Source: Candidatus Zixiibacteriota bacterium
GTDB taxonomy: Bacteria > Zixibacteria > MSB-5A5 > CAIYYT01
Length of the DNA: 6,014 bases
Direction of reading: 5' to 3'
Assembly (NCBI GenBank): GCA_026397575.1
Contig: JAPLUP010000715.1
Span: forward strand, 1-6,014
Part shown: positions 1-4,968 of the stretch, piece after piece
Layout: every line of letters starts with the position of its first letter
Numbering within the stretch: the stretch's first letter is position 1
The notes under the pieces: generated by a model
Seen by the model: only the letters and a program-made list of their open reading frames with translations
What the model was told of the DNA's origin: nothing
Databases searched by the model: none
Program-made: the position numbers and the translations under genes

Positions 1-209
1 TCCGCCGGCAGTGCCATTTTGGCCAGATCACCGATACCGGTATTGATGCCGTACATTACTTCCTGTTCGGCAACCTTCTTGTCGACGAATTTCCGGCAAT
101 GATTGATCCGATCAACAGCCGCCGGTGTCAGTTCAATTTTATCATTATGACGGGCTACTTCGCGGACGTCATATATACTGATCTTGCTATCACCTATCCG
201 AACACTCAT
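1..209 (-). CDS. hutH: Histidine ammonia-lyase-like protein (MIO aromatic amino acid lyase family), N-terminal fragment
   Basis: The first 69 residues of a lyase are visible; the rest lies off the left edge. The family removes the amino group from histidine or aromatic amino acids using a self-formed MIO cofactor (histidine to trans-urocanate in the Hut pathway, cytoplasmic). The segment VMYGINTGIGDLAK at residues 51-64 matches the family signature YGxNTGFG. Its tyrosine is residue 53, the same number as the catalytic Tyr53 of Pseudomonas putida histidine ammonia-lyase. The preceding region (LTPAAVDRI, then a short helix ending in VAEQEV) also fits the family N-terminus. The usual Phe of NTGFG is Ile here. 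The ATG at 209 is preceded by GGAGG with a 5-nt spacer. The MIO-forming Ala-Ser-Gly is outside the window, so substrate (His, Phe or Tyr; lyase or aminomutase) cannot be decided. It is transcribed divergently from the secreted-protein gene. Confidence 0.8.
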   Translation of the reverse strand, partial: MSVRIGDSKISIYDVREVARHNDKIELTPAAVDRINHCRKFVDKKVAEQEVMYGINTGIGDLAKMALPA

Positions 210-235
210 GAATTCCTCCAAAAAACTTCTCCGCG

Positions 236-264
236 AAACTACCTTTGAAGAAGGCCAAAATCAA
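236..264 (-). promoter_or_regulatory. Possible weak promoter for the ammonia-lyase gene
   Basis: On the minus strand, TTGATT (264-259) and TAGTTT (241-236) are separated by 17 nt, about 27 nt upstream of the lyase ATG. The -35 box matches four of six consensus positions and the -10 box only three of six, so this is a weak candidate. It is supported mainly by spacing and position. Confidence 0.25.
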
Positions 265-288
265 GCGTTTTCTTGGTTCTCCATGTCG

Positions 289-306
289 CTTTGGCGTGCG
301 CCAAAG
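289..306. promoter_or_regulatory. Perfect inverted repeat, candidate operator in the divergent intergenic region
   Basis: CTTTGGCG and CGCCAAAG form a perfect 8-bp inverted repeat around a 2-nt centre (TG). It lies upstream of the putative lyase promoter, between two divergent genes. The symmetry and length suit a dimeric repressor or activator. A hairpin is also possible, but the 2-nt centre makes a DNA-binding site more likely. No regulator gene is visible in the window. Confidence 0.35.
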
Positions 307-399
307 ACACCGATATCTCTCTCGTTTGACGACCTGCATCAGCCAAGATTCTCCTGCTTTCATTGTGCGCGACGTACGCCCCCGCGCCACCAAACGTAG

Positions 400-419
400 G
401 GGCATGGCGTGCCATGCCC
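400..419. repeat. REP-like 20-bp palindromic element
   Basis: GGGCATGGC and GCCATGCCC (9 bp each, perfect) flank a 2-nt centre. The palindrome follows the string AAACGTAG and a C-rich stretch. Short GC-rich palindromes of the form GTAGGGGC followed by an inverted arm are often dispersed intergenic repeats in bacterial genomes. Only one copy is visible here, so repeat status is an inference from its form. Confidence 0.35.
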
Positions 420-462
420 GCCTGCCGTTAGGCAAATATCCCGACAAGTCATGACATTTTGC

Positions 463-491
463 TTGACAGAGCATGGACTTGATAGTATACT
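463..491 (+). promoter_or_regulatory. Near-consensus sigma-70 promoter for the secreted-protein gene
   Basis: TTGACA (463-468) is a perfect -35 box. TATACT (486-491) matches five of six -10 positions, and the spacer is the optimal 17 nt. Transcription would start near 498, giving an untranslated leader of about 195 nt before the ATG at 693. An 8-bp palindrome GTCATGAC (448-455) sits just upstream of the -35 box and could be an operator. Confidence 0.75.
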
Positions 492-504
492 GCTGTCGAG
501 AAAA

Positions 505-619
505 CAGGTAAAGCTGTCATAAGCACCAGAGTCCAGACATCGGAAAATGGGCGACAAAGAAGGATTTGGGGCCTATGAAAAGCGCAAAGTCCAGTCAAAA
601 CCGCTGGGGCTTTTACCTG
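505..619 (+). promoter_or_regulatory. Structured 5' leader candidate (long-range stem closing a ~95-nt domain)
   Basis: CAGGTAAAGC (505-514) can pair with GCTTTTACCTG (609-619): eight continuous base pairs, a one-base bulge, then two more pairs. Inside the closed domain, weaker stems are possible: TGTC/GACA (515-518 with 536-539), GGATTT/AAAGTCC (562-567 with 586-592) and, competing with the latter, TCCAG/CTGGG (590-594 with 604-608). A closing helix around a multi-branch loop, inside a long leader behind a strong promoter, is the architecture of a cis-regulatory RNA. I cannot assign it to a known riboswitch class. The pairing could also be chance in a leader of this length. Confidence 0.35.
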
Positions 620-670
620 CGAGACTATGTATTTGATTTATTCCTCAACGAAAATTGGAAGATAATGTGA
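575..670 (+). CDS. Possible 31-residue leader peptide, low confidence
   Basis: An ATG at 575 opens a 31-codon frame ending at TGA 668-670, 22 nt before the ATG of the secreted protein. The peptide is rich in aromatic and charged residues (for example RWGFYLRDYVFDLF around residues 10-23). An AAGGA lies 10 nt upstream of the ATG, which is somewhat far. A second, overlapping frame from ATG 547 gives 29 residues. The reading frame overlaps the 3' half of the putative leader structure, so it may be only a chance opening. Confidence 0.18.
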   Translation: MKSAKSSQNRWGFYLRDYVFDLFLNENWKIM

Positions 671-692
671 AACGTTTCAAAGGAGGACAGTC

Positions 693-1112
693 ATGTCCGT
701 TCGTGTTTTTTTGCTCTTGGCCGTGTTAGCTCTGCTCGCCTTCTCTGCCCAGGTTCACGGCGCGGCCCCACAGCTAATCAACTATCAAGGAAGGCTCAAG
801 GATTCTGGGGGACATCCAGTTACCAGCCCCATGAACGTGACCTTTCGTATCTGGGATGCCGCAGTAAGTGGCGATCCCCTGTGGACAGAGTCACAGGCAG
901 TAGCACCCGATTCATCAGGTCTTTTCAGTGTGTTGCTAGGTTCCTTAAGTCCCATTCCCGACTCGATCTTCGCCGACACGAGTCGTTGGGTCGGTATCAA
1001 TCTGGAGACTATGGCCGAGATGTCTCCGCGGGTTCGCTTGGTCAGCGTCCCATACGCCTTCCGCGTTGCGACCGTCGATCGCGCCATATGGGGGCTTTTT
1101 CTCCGTCTCTGA
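693..1112 (+). CDS. Secreted modular protein, N-terminal part (frame interrupted)
   Basis: This frame holds the start of a secreted protein that continues in the +1 frame after about 1086-1100. The ATG at 693 has AGGAGG (681-686) with a 6-nt spacer. Residues 1-23 form a clear Sec signal peptide: a short basic start, a Leu/Ala-rich core (FLLLAVLALLAF) and a likely cleavage site after VHG. Residues 28-127 have the pattern NYQGRL, TFRIWD, LW, GLFSVLLG, W-GI and PRVRL-SVPYAFR. As I recall the family, this is a beta-rich N-terminal module seen in large surface or exported proteins of uncultured bacteria. After residue 132 the frame gives a short unrelated tail and TGA at 1110-1112, while the neighbouring frame carries on with a Gly-rich repeat sequence. 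The fragment is therefore not an independent 139-residue protein. The molecular function is unknown. Confidence 0.7.
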   Translation: MSVRVFLLLAVLALLAFSAQVHGAAPQLINYQGRLKDSGGHPVTSPMNVTFRIWDAAVSGDPLWTESQAVAPDSSGLFSVLLGSLSPIPDSIFADTSRWVGINLETMAEMSPRVRLVSVPYAFRVATVDRAIWGLFLRL

Positions 1113-2190
1113 CTCAGGGACAGGTTATCACCTCGGAGTCGCTGGTAGCAGCAGCGGGAAATTCAGTACGTCAGCAAAAGGGGTCCAGGGTCTGGCAGCT
1201 AACTCCGCAGATGGAATTGCGCAAGGAGGGTACTTCCTCGGTCAGAACACAGGGAGTGGATTGTCCATCGGAATAGAAGCCGCAAGCTTCTCGAACTCTG
1301 CGCATGCGTTTGGAATACTTGGAAGTTCATACAGCTCTGATAACCTCGGCTCAGCATACGGAGCCCTTTGCTACGGCACCAATACGTCGGCAGAGGGAGG
1401 CGCATCAGGTGGTCACTTCCAAGCTGAATCCCTCGGGGCTGGATACCATATTGGAGTAGAGGGCATAGGCCTGTCCTCATCCGAAGACAGCCCGGTTATT
1501 GGGGTGTATGGATACGGAACCAATTCTTCAAGAGGCATTTCCGTCGGGGGCTACTTTCTTACTTCCTCAATCGGAGGTGGCACCGGAACGAAATATGGAC
1601 TGTATGCCCAAGCTCCTGCAAATGCCGGCAATTATGCCGGCTATTTTTATGGAAATGTACGAATTACCGACAGCCTTGTTGTCCTCGGTGGCAAAAGTAC
1701 GGCAGTGAAAACGGATAATGGTGAGTATCGTCTCCTCTACTCACAAGAGTCGACGGAGGCTTGGTTTGAGGATTTCGGGAGGGGTCGGCTGATCAATGGC
1801 AAAGTTCACATTGAACTTGATCCTCTGTTCCTTCAGACGGTTACTATTGATGACACCTATCCTATGGAAGTTTTCATCCAGTTGAGAGATGACTGCCACG
1901 GTACGTATGTCACGACTTCGTCGACGGGGTTCGACGTTATTGAGCTTCAAGGCGGCACGAGCAGCGCCGCCTTCTCATATCGCGTGGTTGCCAAACGGAA
2001 AGGCTTTGAAAACATGCGTCTGGCGAGGATGAGCGGACCGACTCCGGAGGAGGTTCAGGCAGAGCAGATGAAGCACCAAGAGAAAATGAAAAAGGCACAA
2101 ATCAATCTCGAACAGGATCGGCAGAAGCTGGAGGTGGAGCGAGCCAGATCGCAGTCGGAGGAGGCAGTGCCCCGGAGTGTGGTCCGGTAA
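1066..2190 (+). CDS. Secreted modular protein, repeat and C-terminal part (continuation after a frameshift)
   Basis: This is the downstream part of the gene that begins at 693. The given start is only the first TTG of the open frame, without a Shine-Dalgarno, and the real reading enters near 1090. Joined by one base shift, the product is about 498 residues. Fused residues 133-330 hold degenerate repeats beginning GGFF (133), GGYF (178), GGHF (239), GGYF (285) and AGYF (315), several followed by G-x-G and GIxG/GVxG strings, suggesting repeated beta-strands. Residues about 345-435 look like a compact domain (WFEDFG, then INGKVHIELDPLF, then STGFDVIELQGGTSS, then YRVVAKRKGFE). From memory this module recurs at the C-terminus of exported proteins in uncultured bacteria, but I know no established function. 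Residues about 452-490 are Glu/Lys/Gln-rich and probably helical or coiled-coil. An adhesin or cell-surface structural role is an inference. Confidence 0.7.
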   Translation: MRPSIAPYGGFFSVSDSGTGYHLGVAGSSSGKFSTSAKGVQGLAANSADGIAQGGYFLGQNTGSGLSIGIEAASFSNSAHAFGILGSSYSSDNLGSAYGALCYGTNTSAEGGASGGHFQAESLGAGYHIGVEGIGLSSSEDSPVIGVYGYGTNSSRGISVGGYFLTSSIGGGTGTKYGLYAQAPANAGNYAGYFYGNVRITDSLVVLGGKSTAVKTDNGEYRLLYSQESTEAWFEDFGRGRLINGKVHIELDPLFLQTVTIDDTYPMEVFIQLRDDCHGTYVTTSSTGFDVIELQGGTSSAAFSYRVVAKRKGFENMRLARMSGPTPEEVQAEQMKHQEKMKKAQINLEQDRQKLEVERARSQSEEAVPRSVVR

Positions 2191-2213
2191 TGAAACGTTA
2201 TTAACAAATGAAA

Positions 2214-2265
2214 CTCCCCTGCTTTGATATCCTTTGCTACTTTGGATAAAGTGGGAGATGTTTTT
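2214..2265 (+). terminator. Candidate intrinsic terminator after the secreted-protein gene
   Basis: A long imperfect hairpin starts 23 nt after the stop codon. CTCCC (2214-2218) pairs with GGGAG (2253-2257). Inner pairs are CTT (2222-2224) with AAG (2249-2251) and TATCC (2228-2232) with GGATA (2244-2248), with an 11-nt loop. ATGTTTTT follows, giving five Ts at 2261-2265. The position and T-run favour termination. The internal bulges make it weaker than a classical terminator. Confidence 0.5.
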
Positions 2266-2270
2266 GAACC

Positions 2271-2638
2271 ACGCAGGCATTTGCCAGTTCCGGCGGGTCT
2301 TGCGCTCCGCCACCCTGGCTGAGCCCTTATCCAATTGTTGCGCCGCGACATAACCAATCCTAGCGGAGCGTGCGACCTGACCCTTGATCCCCATTTTTCT
2401 GTAGCGCCTCACTGCAAAAACATTCCCCATACCAATTAGTAGAAGGGCGTTGTTACCGATCTTGCGGAAGTGTAGTCGTAGCCGCGCCGCAACTTGTCGG
2501 ATAGCCGCCAACTTAGCGCTAAGAAAACCGTGTAGGTGTGTTCACCGCGAACCATCGAATGGACTTCCCGATCCATCCCAACTCTGGGCACGGCATGGTA
2601 AATGGCTTCGGGTCTATCAGGATACGTTGTGGAAACGC
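2271..2638. other. Intergenic stretch without a supportable gene
   Basis: Open frames exist here on the minus strand (one from 2511 running into the antisense of the upstream gene, another from 2663 to 2436 without a good start). They overlap each other, have no convincing Shine-Dalgarno and match no family I recognise. A perfect 12-bp palindrome CTTAGCGCTAAG lies at 2512-2523. The stretch may be decayed coding or repeat sequence, but I see no proof of either. Confidence 0.4.
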
Positions 2639-2670
2639 AGCGTAGATTGTTGATCGCAACGATCTACGCT
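2639..2670 (+). repeat. 14-bp inverted repeat with tetraloop (hairpin)
   Basis: The arm AGCGTAGATTGTTG (2639-2652) and the arm CAACGATCTACGCT (2657-2670) pair over 14 positions around the loop ATCG. The only imperfection, 2648 against 2661, is a U-G wobble if the plus strand is transcribed but an A-C mismatch in a minus-strand transcript. This favours a plus-strand RNA. No T-run follows, so it is not an obvious terminator. Confidence 0.5.
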
Positions 2671-2706
2671 AGGACCCACAAACGACCGCTCTGGTGACAT
2701 CGCTGT

Positions 2707-2720
2707 GCGTAGCGCTACGC
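2707..2720. repeat. Perfect 14-bp palindrome sharing its arm with the 2639-2670 hairpin
   Basis: GCGTAGCGCTACGC is fully self-complementary without a spacer. The hexamer GCGTAG and its complement CTACGC also form the outer arms of the hairpin at 2639-2670, so four copies of this word occur in about 80 bp as two inverted pairs. A separate 6-bp inverted repeat (ATTATT, GAGG, AATAAT at 2727-2742) follows directly. Confidence 0.45.
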
Positions 2721-2837
2721 TCCCTTATTATTGAGGAATAATCGAATGTAGTTGATAGAAGAAGTGAGGCAAAAGAAAGCCAGACAATAGGAATCGGGGG
2801 GTATGTCTGAACTACATGACTCTACTCAAGCCAGAAG

Positions 2838-3077
2838 TCATGCTTTGGAAGGGTCATATTTCGCCGCCGCAAGGATCTGCTTAGCTCTGCTTGCCTGATC
2901 GGGATACAGGTCGGGAGGCACCGAGGGTTTGCCGAGTTCTTGAAAGACCATATAGCGTGCACATATTGCCATGCCTCCGTGGCAATAGTAAACCCGATAG
3001 GTTTTGCCAAGCTCCTCTTCAATGGCCATCTCTCCCTTGAAGAACGGGCAGCTGGGTAGGCATTCGCAGTCGGCCAA
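2838..3077 (-). CDS. Small cysteine-rich protein of unknown function (79 aa)
   Basis: The protein has Cys at residues 4, 6, 10, 32 and 39. The motifs are CxCxxxC near the N-terminus (ECLPSCPFF), YYCHGG at 30-35 and ICARYMVFQELG at 38-49, then VPPDLYPDQ at 53-61 and a short helical tail. The clustered cysteines plus a His next to Cys32 suggest a metal (Zn or Fe-S) site. I recall similar short proteins with a C...CHG...CARY pattern in uncultured and deltaproteobacterial genomes, always hypothetical. There is no signal peptide or membrane segment, so it is probably cytoplasmic. The TTG start at 3077 is preceded by AAAGGA with about 8 nt spacing. No ATG start gives the same N-terminal cysteines. 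It lies downstream of rplS on the same strand but beyond a terminator, so it is likely transcribed separately. An overlapping frame (2822-3241) lacks such a pattern. Confidence 0.7.
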   Translation of the reverse strand: MADCECLPSCPFFKGEMAIEEELGKTYRVYYCHGGMAICARYMVFQELGKPSVPPDLYPDQASRAKQILAAAKYDPSKA

Positions 3078-3206
3078 GTAGAGTTTCCTTTCGCCTTAAT
3101 CCTGCATTTACTATCGACCAATTCACTTGGAGACTTAGGAACTACCTGAAGACGGGGGCTCTCTAACCAATGCAGACGAGAACGGCCAATGCTCGGAAAT
3201 CTTATG

Positions 3207-3238
3207 AAAACGCCGTCAGGAACAGATTCCTGGCGGCG
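3207..3238 (-). terminator. Rho-independent terminator ending the ffh-rplS gene block
   Basis: On the minus strand, CGCCGCCAGGAA (3238-3227), a TCTG loop (3226-3223) and TTCCTGACGGCG (3222-3211) form a 12-position stem with a single C-A mismatch. TTTT (3210-3207) follows immediately. It lies about 90 nt beyond the rplS stop codon and before the small cysteine-rich gene. Read on the plus strand the stem is complete with one G-U pair, but no T-run follows, so the minus direction is favoured. Confidence 0.7.
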
Positions 3239-3295
3239 CATGATTTAGCAGTGTCTGTGTGACGGCTCACCGTGTACGACCCGAGACACACGAGC

Positions 3296-3320
3296 AATCG
3301 AAACCGCAAGGGTTTCAATT
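3296..3320 (-). promoter_or_regulatory. Hairpin directly after rplS stop, possible 3'-end or processing structure
   Basis: A 10-bp stem pairs 3320-3311 with 3305-3296 around a 5-nt loop (CTTGC on the minus strand), beginning 6 nt after the rplS stop. One pair is U-G in a minus-strand transcript but C-A in a plus transcript, which fits an RNA read with rplS. No T-run follows, so it is more likely to stabilise the mRNA 3' end or pause polymerase than to terminate alone. Confidence 0.45.
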
Positions 3321-3325
3321 CGGCA

Positions 3326-3685
3326 CTACTGCTCTTTTTGGTCTCTGCGCTTCTCGTCGATACGGGCCGACTTGCCGGCGCGCTGACGGAGGTAGTTCAA
3401 CTTGGCGCGATGCACCTTGCCTTCGCGAATTCTTTCGATCTTGGCAATGTTCGGCGAATGCACCGGATAAATCTTCTCGACGGCAATACCGGCAGTCATT
3501 TTGCGGACGGTAAACGTCGCGCCGGTGCCGCTGCCGCGCTTGCCGATCACCACGCCTTGGAAGACCTGAATACGGGTCTTGTCCCCTTCCTCGATCGTCT
3601 GATGCACGGCAATTGTATCACCCGGAGCAAAATTCACCTTTTGCTCCTTCAAGTATTTTTCTTCGAATTTGTCTACCAGATTCAT
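3326..3685 (-). CDS. rplS: 50S ribosomal protein L19
   Basis: L19 is a structural protein of the large ribosomal subunit located at the 30S/50S interface. The 119-residue product is close to the family length (about 115). It shows the family core: FAPGDTIAVH near residue 21, then IQVFQGVVIGKRGSGTGATF at about 39-58, TVRKM, and YPVHSPNIAKIE before a basic C-terminus (HRAKLNYLRQRAGKSARI). The ATG at 3685 has AGGAGG at 3696-3691, which overlaps the trmD stop codon (3697-3695), so translation of the two genes is probably coupled. It is the last gene of the block; a hairpin and a terminator follow. Confidence 0.97.
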   Translation of the reverse strand: MNLVDKFEEKYLKEQKVNFAPGDTIAVHQTIEEGDKTRIQVFQGVVIGKRGSGTGATFTVRKMTAGIAVEKIYPVHSPNIAKIERIREGKVHRAKLNYLRQRAGKSARIDEKRRDQKEQ

Positions 3686-3694
3686 TGTATCCTC

Positions 3695-4450
3695 CTAAAA
3701 GCAATTATCAAATTCATTACCTGCAGCAATAAGCTGCATCATCGATCTATCTTCATCCGTCAGCTCTGAATGCCAGAGCAGATCGGGACGATTATTCATT
3801 GTTCGTTGTAGCGCCGCCCAGCGCTGATATTGCTGCTGCCGCGCGTGATTCCCTTCAATCAACACCTGTGGTACCTTGGTACCCTGAAATTCGGCGGGAC
3901 GAGTGTATACCGGCGCACCCAGCAGATCCTCGCTGAACGAGTCGCTCATGGCCGATTCAATACTGCTGATGGCGCCCGGAATCAACCGAAACACCGACTC
4001 CAACACTACCAGCGACGCGGTCTCGCCGCCATTGATGATATAATCTCCGATAGAGACTTCCTCAATCTCAAAGAACTTCGTGATGCGCTCATCCACGCCT
4101 TTGTATCTGCCGCAGATGATGATCAGATGATCGAGCAGGGAATACTCCACCGCCGTTTTCTGATCGAACTTCCGCCCCGATGCCGAGGTCAACATGATGC
4201 GTCGATTCTGCGGCGTACTCCTGCTGACAACATCATTCAGGCAATCGTACAGCGGTTCGATTTTCATCACCATGCCACCACCGCCGCCAAACGGAGTGTC
4301 ATCAACCGTTTTGTGTTTGTCGTGCGCATAATTCCGGATATCAACCATCTCGATCTCAATGGTGCCCGAATCAATCGCCTTCTTAAGCAGTGACTGCTCA
4401 AGCGGTGACGCGAAAAACTCCGGGAATATGGTCAGTATCGTGATCTTCAT
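3695..4450 (-). CDS. trmD: tRNA (guanine-N1)-methyltransferase TrmD
   Basis: TrmD uses S-adenosylmethionine to methylate N1 of G37 in tRNAs reading codons that begin with C, which prevents +1 frameshifting. The 251 residues are the normal length for this SPOUT-family enzyme. The start MKITILTIFPEFF is typical. DDTPFGGGGGMVM (50-62) is the conserved glycine-rich segment, with Gly where many homologues have Pro. ICGRYKGVDERI (112-123) and SIGDYIINGGE (133-143) form the trefoil-knot cofactor site. R155 and D170 (in SDSF) correspond to the catalytic Arg154 and Asp169 of E. coli. YTRPAEF and VPQVLIEGNH follow as expected. The ATG at 4450 is 8 nt after the rimM stop and has no clear Shine-Dalgarno, so translational coupling to rimM is likely. 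All key residues are present. Confidence 0.97.
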   Translation of the reverse strand: MKITILTIFPEFFASPLEQSLLKKAIDSGTIEIEMVDIRNYAHDKHKTVDDTPFGGGGGMVMKIEPLYDCLNDVVSRSTPQNRRIMLTSASGRKFDQKTAVEYSLLDHLIIICGRYKGVDERITKFFEIEEVSIGDYIINGGETASLVVLESVFRLIPGAISSIESAMSDSFSEDLLGAPVYTRPAEFQGTKVPQVLIEGNHARQQQYQRWAALQRTMNNRPDLLWHSELTDEDRSMMQLIAAGNEFDNCF

Positions 4451-4458
4451 TTTCGCAA

Positions 4459-4968
4459 CTATTGACTTTCGATCAAACCTTCCATCAAGCGAACTATCAC
4501 TTTGCGTTCCTTCGTGTCGACCTTCACAATCACTTGCGCGATTGCCGGAAGCAGAAACTCTACTTCACCTTCCACGCGCCAGAGATCATTGGCCGGCATC
4601 GGGATTATCTCGGCGATTGTGCCGAGCAATCGACCATCCTCGGAGCAAACCTGCATACCGATGATGTCGAACTGAAAGAACGTACTCTCCGGCAGGTCGA
4701 TTAGATCGGCCTTCGTGACCGAGACAAACCTGCCTACCAACTCCTCCGCAGCGTTACGAGAGTCTATCCCGTCAAACCGCATCAGAACACTGTTTTGATG
4801 AATCCTTACTGACTTGACAGTAAAAAGATTAACCGTCTCGCCCTCAAGGAAAACTTCACTTAGATCGTGGAAACGATCGACAAAATCAGTCAGCGGCTGG
4901 ACGACCACTTCGCCTTCAAGGCCGCGGACTCGGACGATCTTGCCGATGGCGTAAAGCTCTTGACCTAT
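4459..4968 (-). CDS. rimM: Ribosome maturation factor RimM, apparently with an ATA start codon
   Basis: RimM binds S19 and assists maturation of the 30S head and 16S rRNA processing. The C-terminal PRC-barrel is visible ([11 protein letters not shown], then [27 protein letters not shown] and a final MEGLIES). The N-terminal domain shows [23 protein letters not shown], interrupted here for reading as [10 protein letters not shown] followed by [13 protein letters not shown]. The first standard start, GTG at 4908, would begin inside this conserved opening and delete its first strand. The frame is open upstream to a TAA at 5058, but no ATG, GTG or TTG occurs there. The best start is ATA at 4968, giving [12 protein letters not shown] and 169 residues, the usual length. 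It has GGAG (4980-4977) with an 8-nt spacer and overlaps the khpA stop as ATAG. The gene identity is secure; the start is an inference. Confidence 0.93.
   Translation of the reverse strand: MGQELYAIGKIVRVRGLEGEVVVQPLTDFVDRFHDLSEVFLEGETVNLFTVKSVRIHQNSVLMRFDGIDSRNAAEELVGRFVSVTKADLIDLPESTFFQFDIIGMQVCSEDGRLLGTIAEIIPMPANDLWRVEGEVEFLLPAIAQVIVKVDTKERKVIVRLMEGLIESQ

Noticed and set aside
190..557. Several overlapping short frames on both strands in the divergent intergenic region.
   Set aside because: They overlap the palindromes and promoters, lack ribosome binding sites, and one overlaps the lyase start antisense or out of frame.
505..619. c-di-GMP-I (GEMM) riboswitch.
   Set aside because: Only scattered words resemble the consensus. 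The conserved GGGACGCAAAGCC core and tetraloop-receptor arrangement are absent, so no class is assigned.
1101..1114. CTC TGA C at the end of the 693 frame resembles the prfB programmed +1 site (CTT TGA C).
   Set aside because: The downstream frame already carries the GGFF repeat start from 1090, before this stop, so the switch must lie upstream. CTC to TCT also gives poor re-pairing, and the G-rich run is too far away to act as the prfB stimulator.
1975..2511. A 178-residue minus-strand frame.
   Set aside because: Its C-terminal half is antisense to the conserved end of the secreted protein and it lacks a good ribosome binding site and family features.
2822..3241. A 139-residue minus-strand frame overlapping the small cysteine-rich gene.
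   Set aside because: It runs through the terminator hairpin, has no recognisable motif, and conflicts with the frame carrying the ordered cysteine pattern and a good Shine-Dalgarno.
3830..4393. A 187-residue plus-strand frame.
   Set aside because: It is a shadow of trmD, whose catalytic residues are all present on the other strand.
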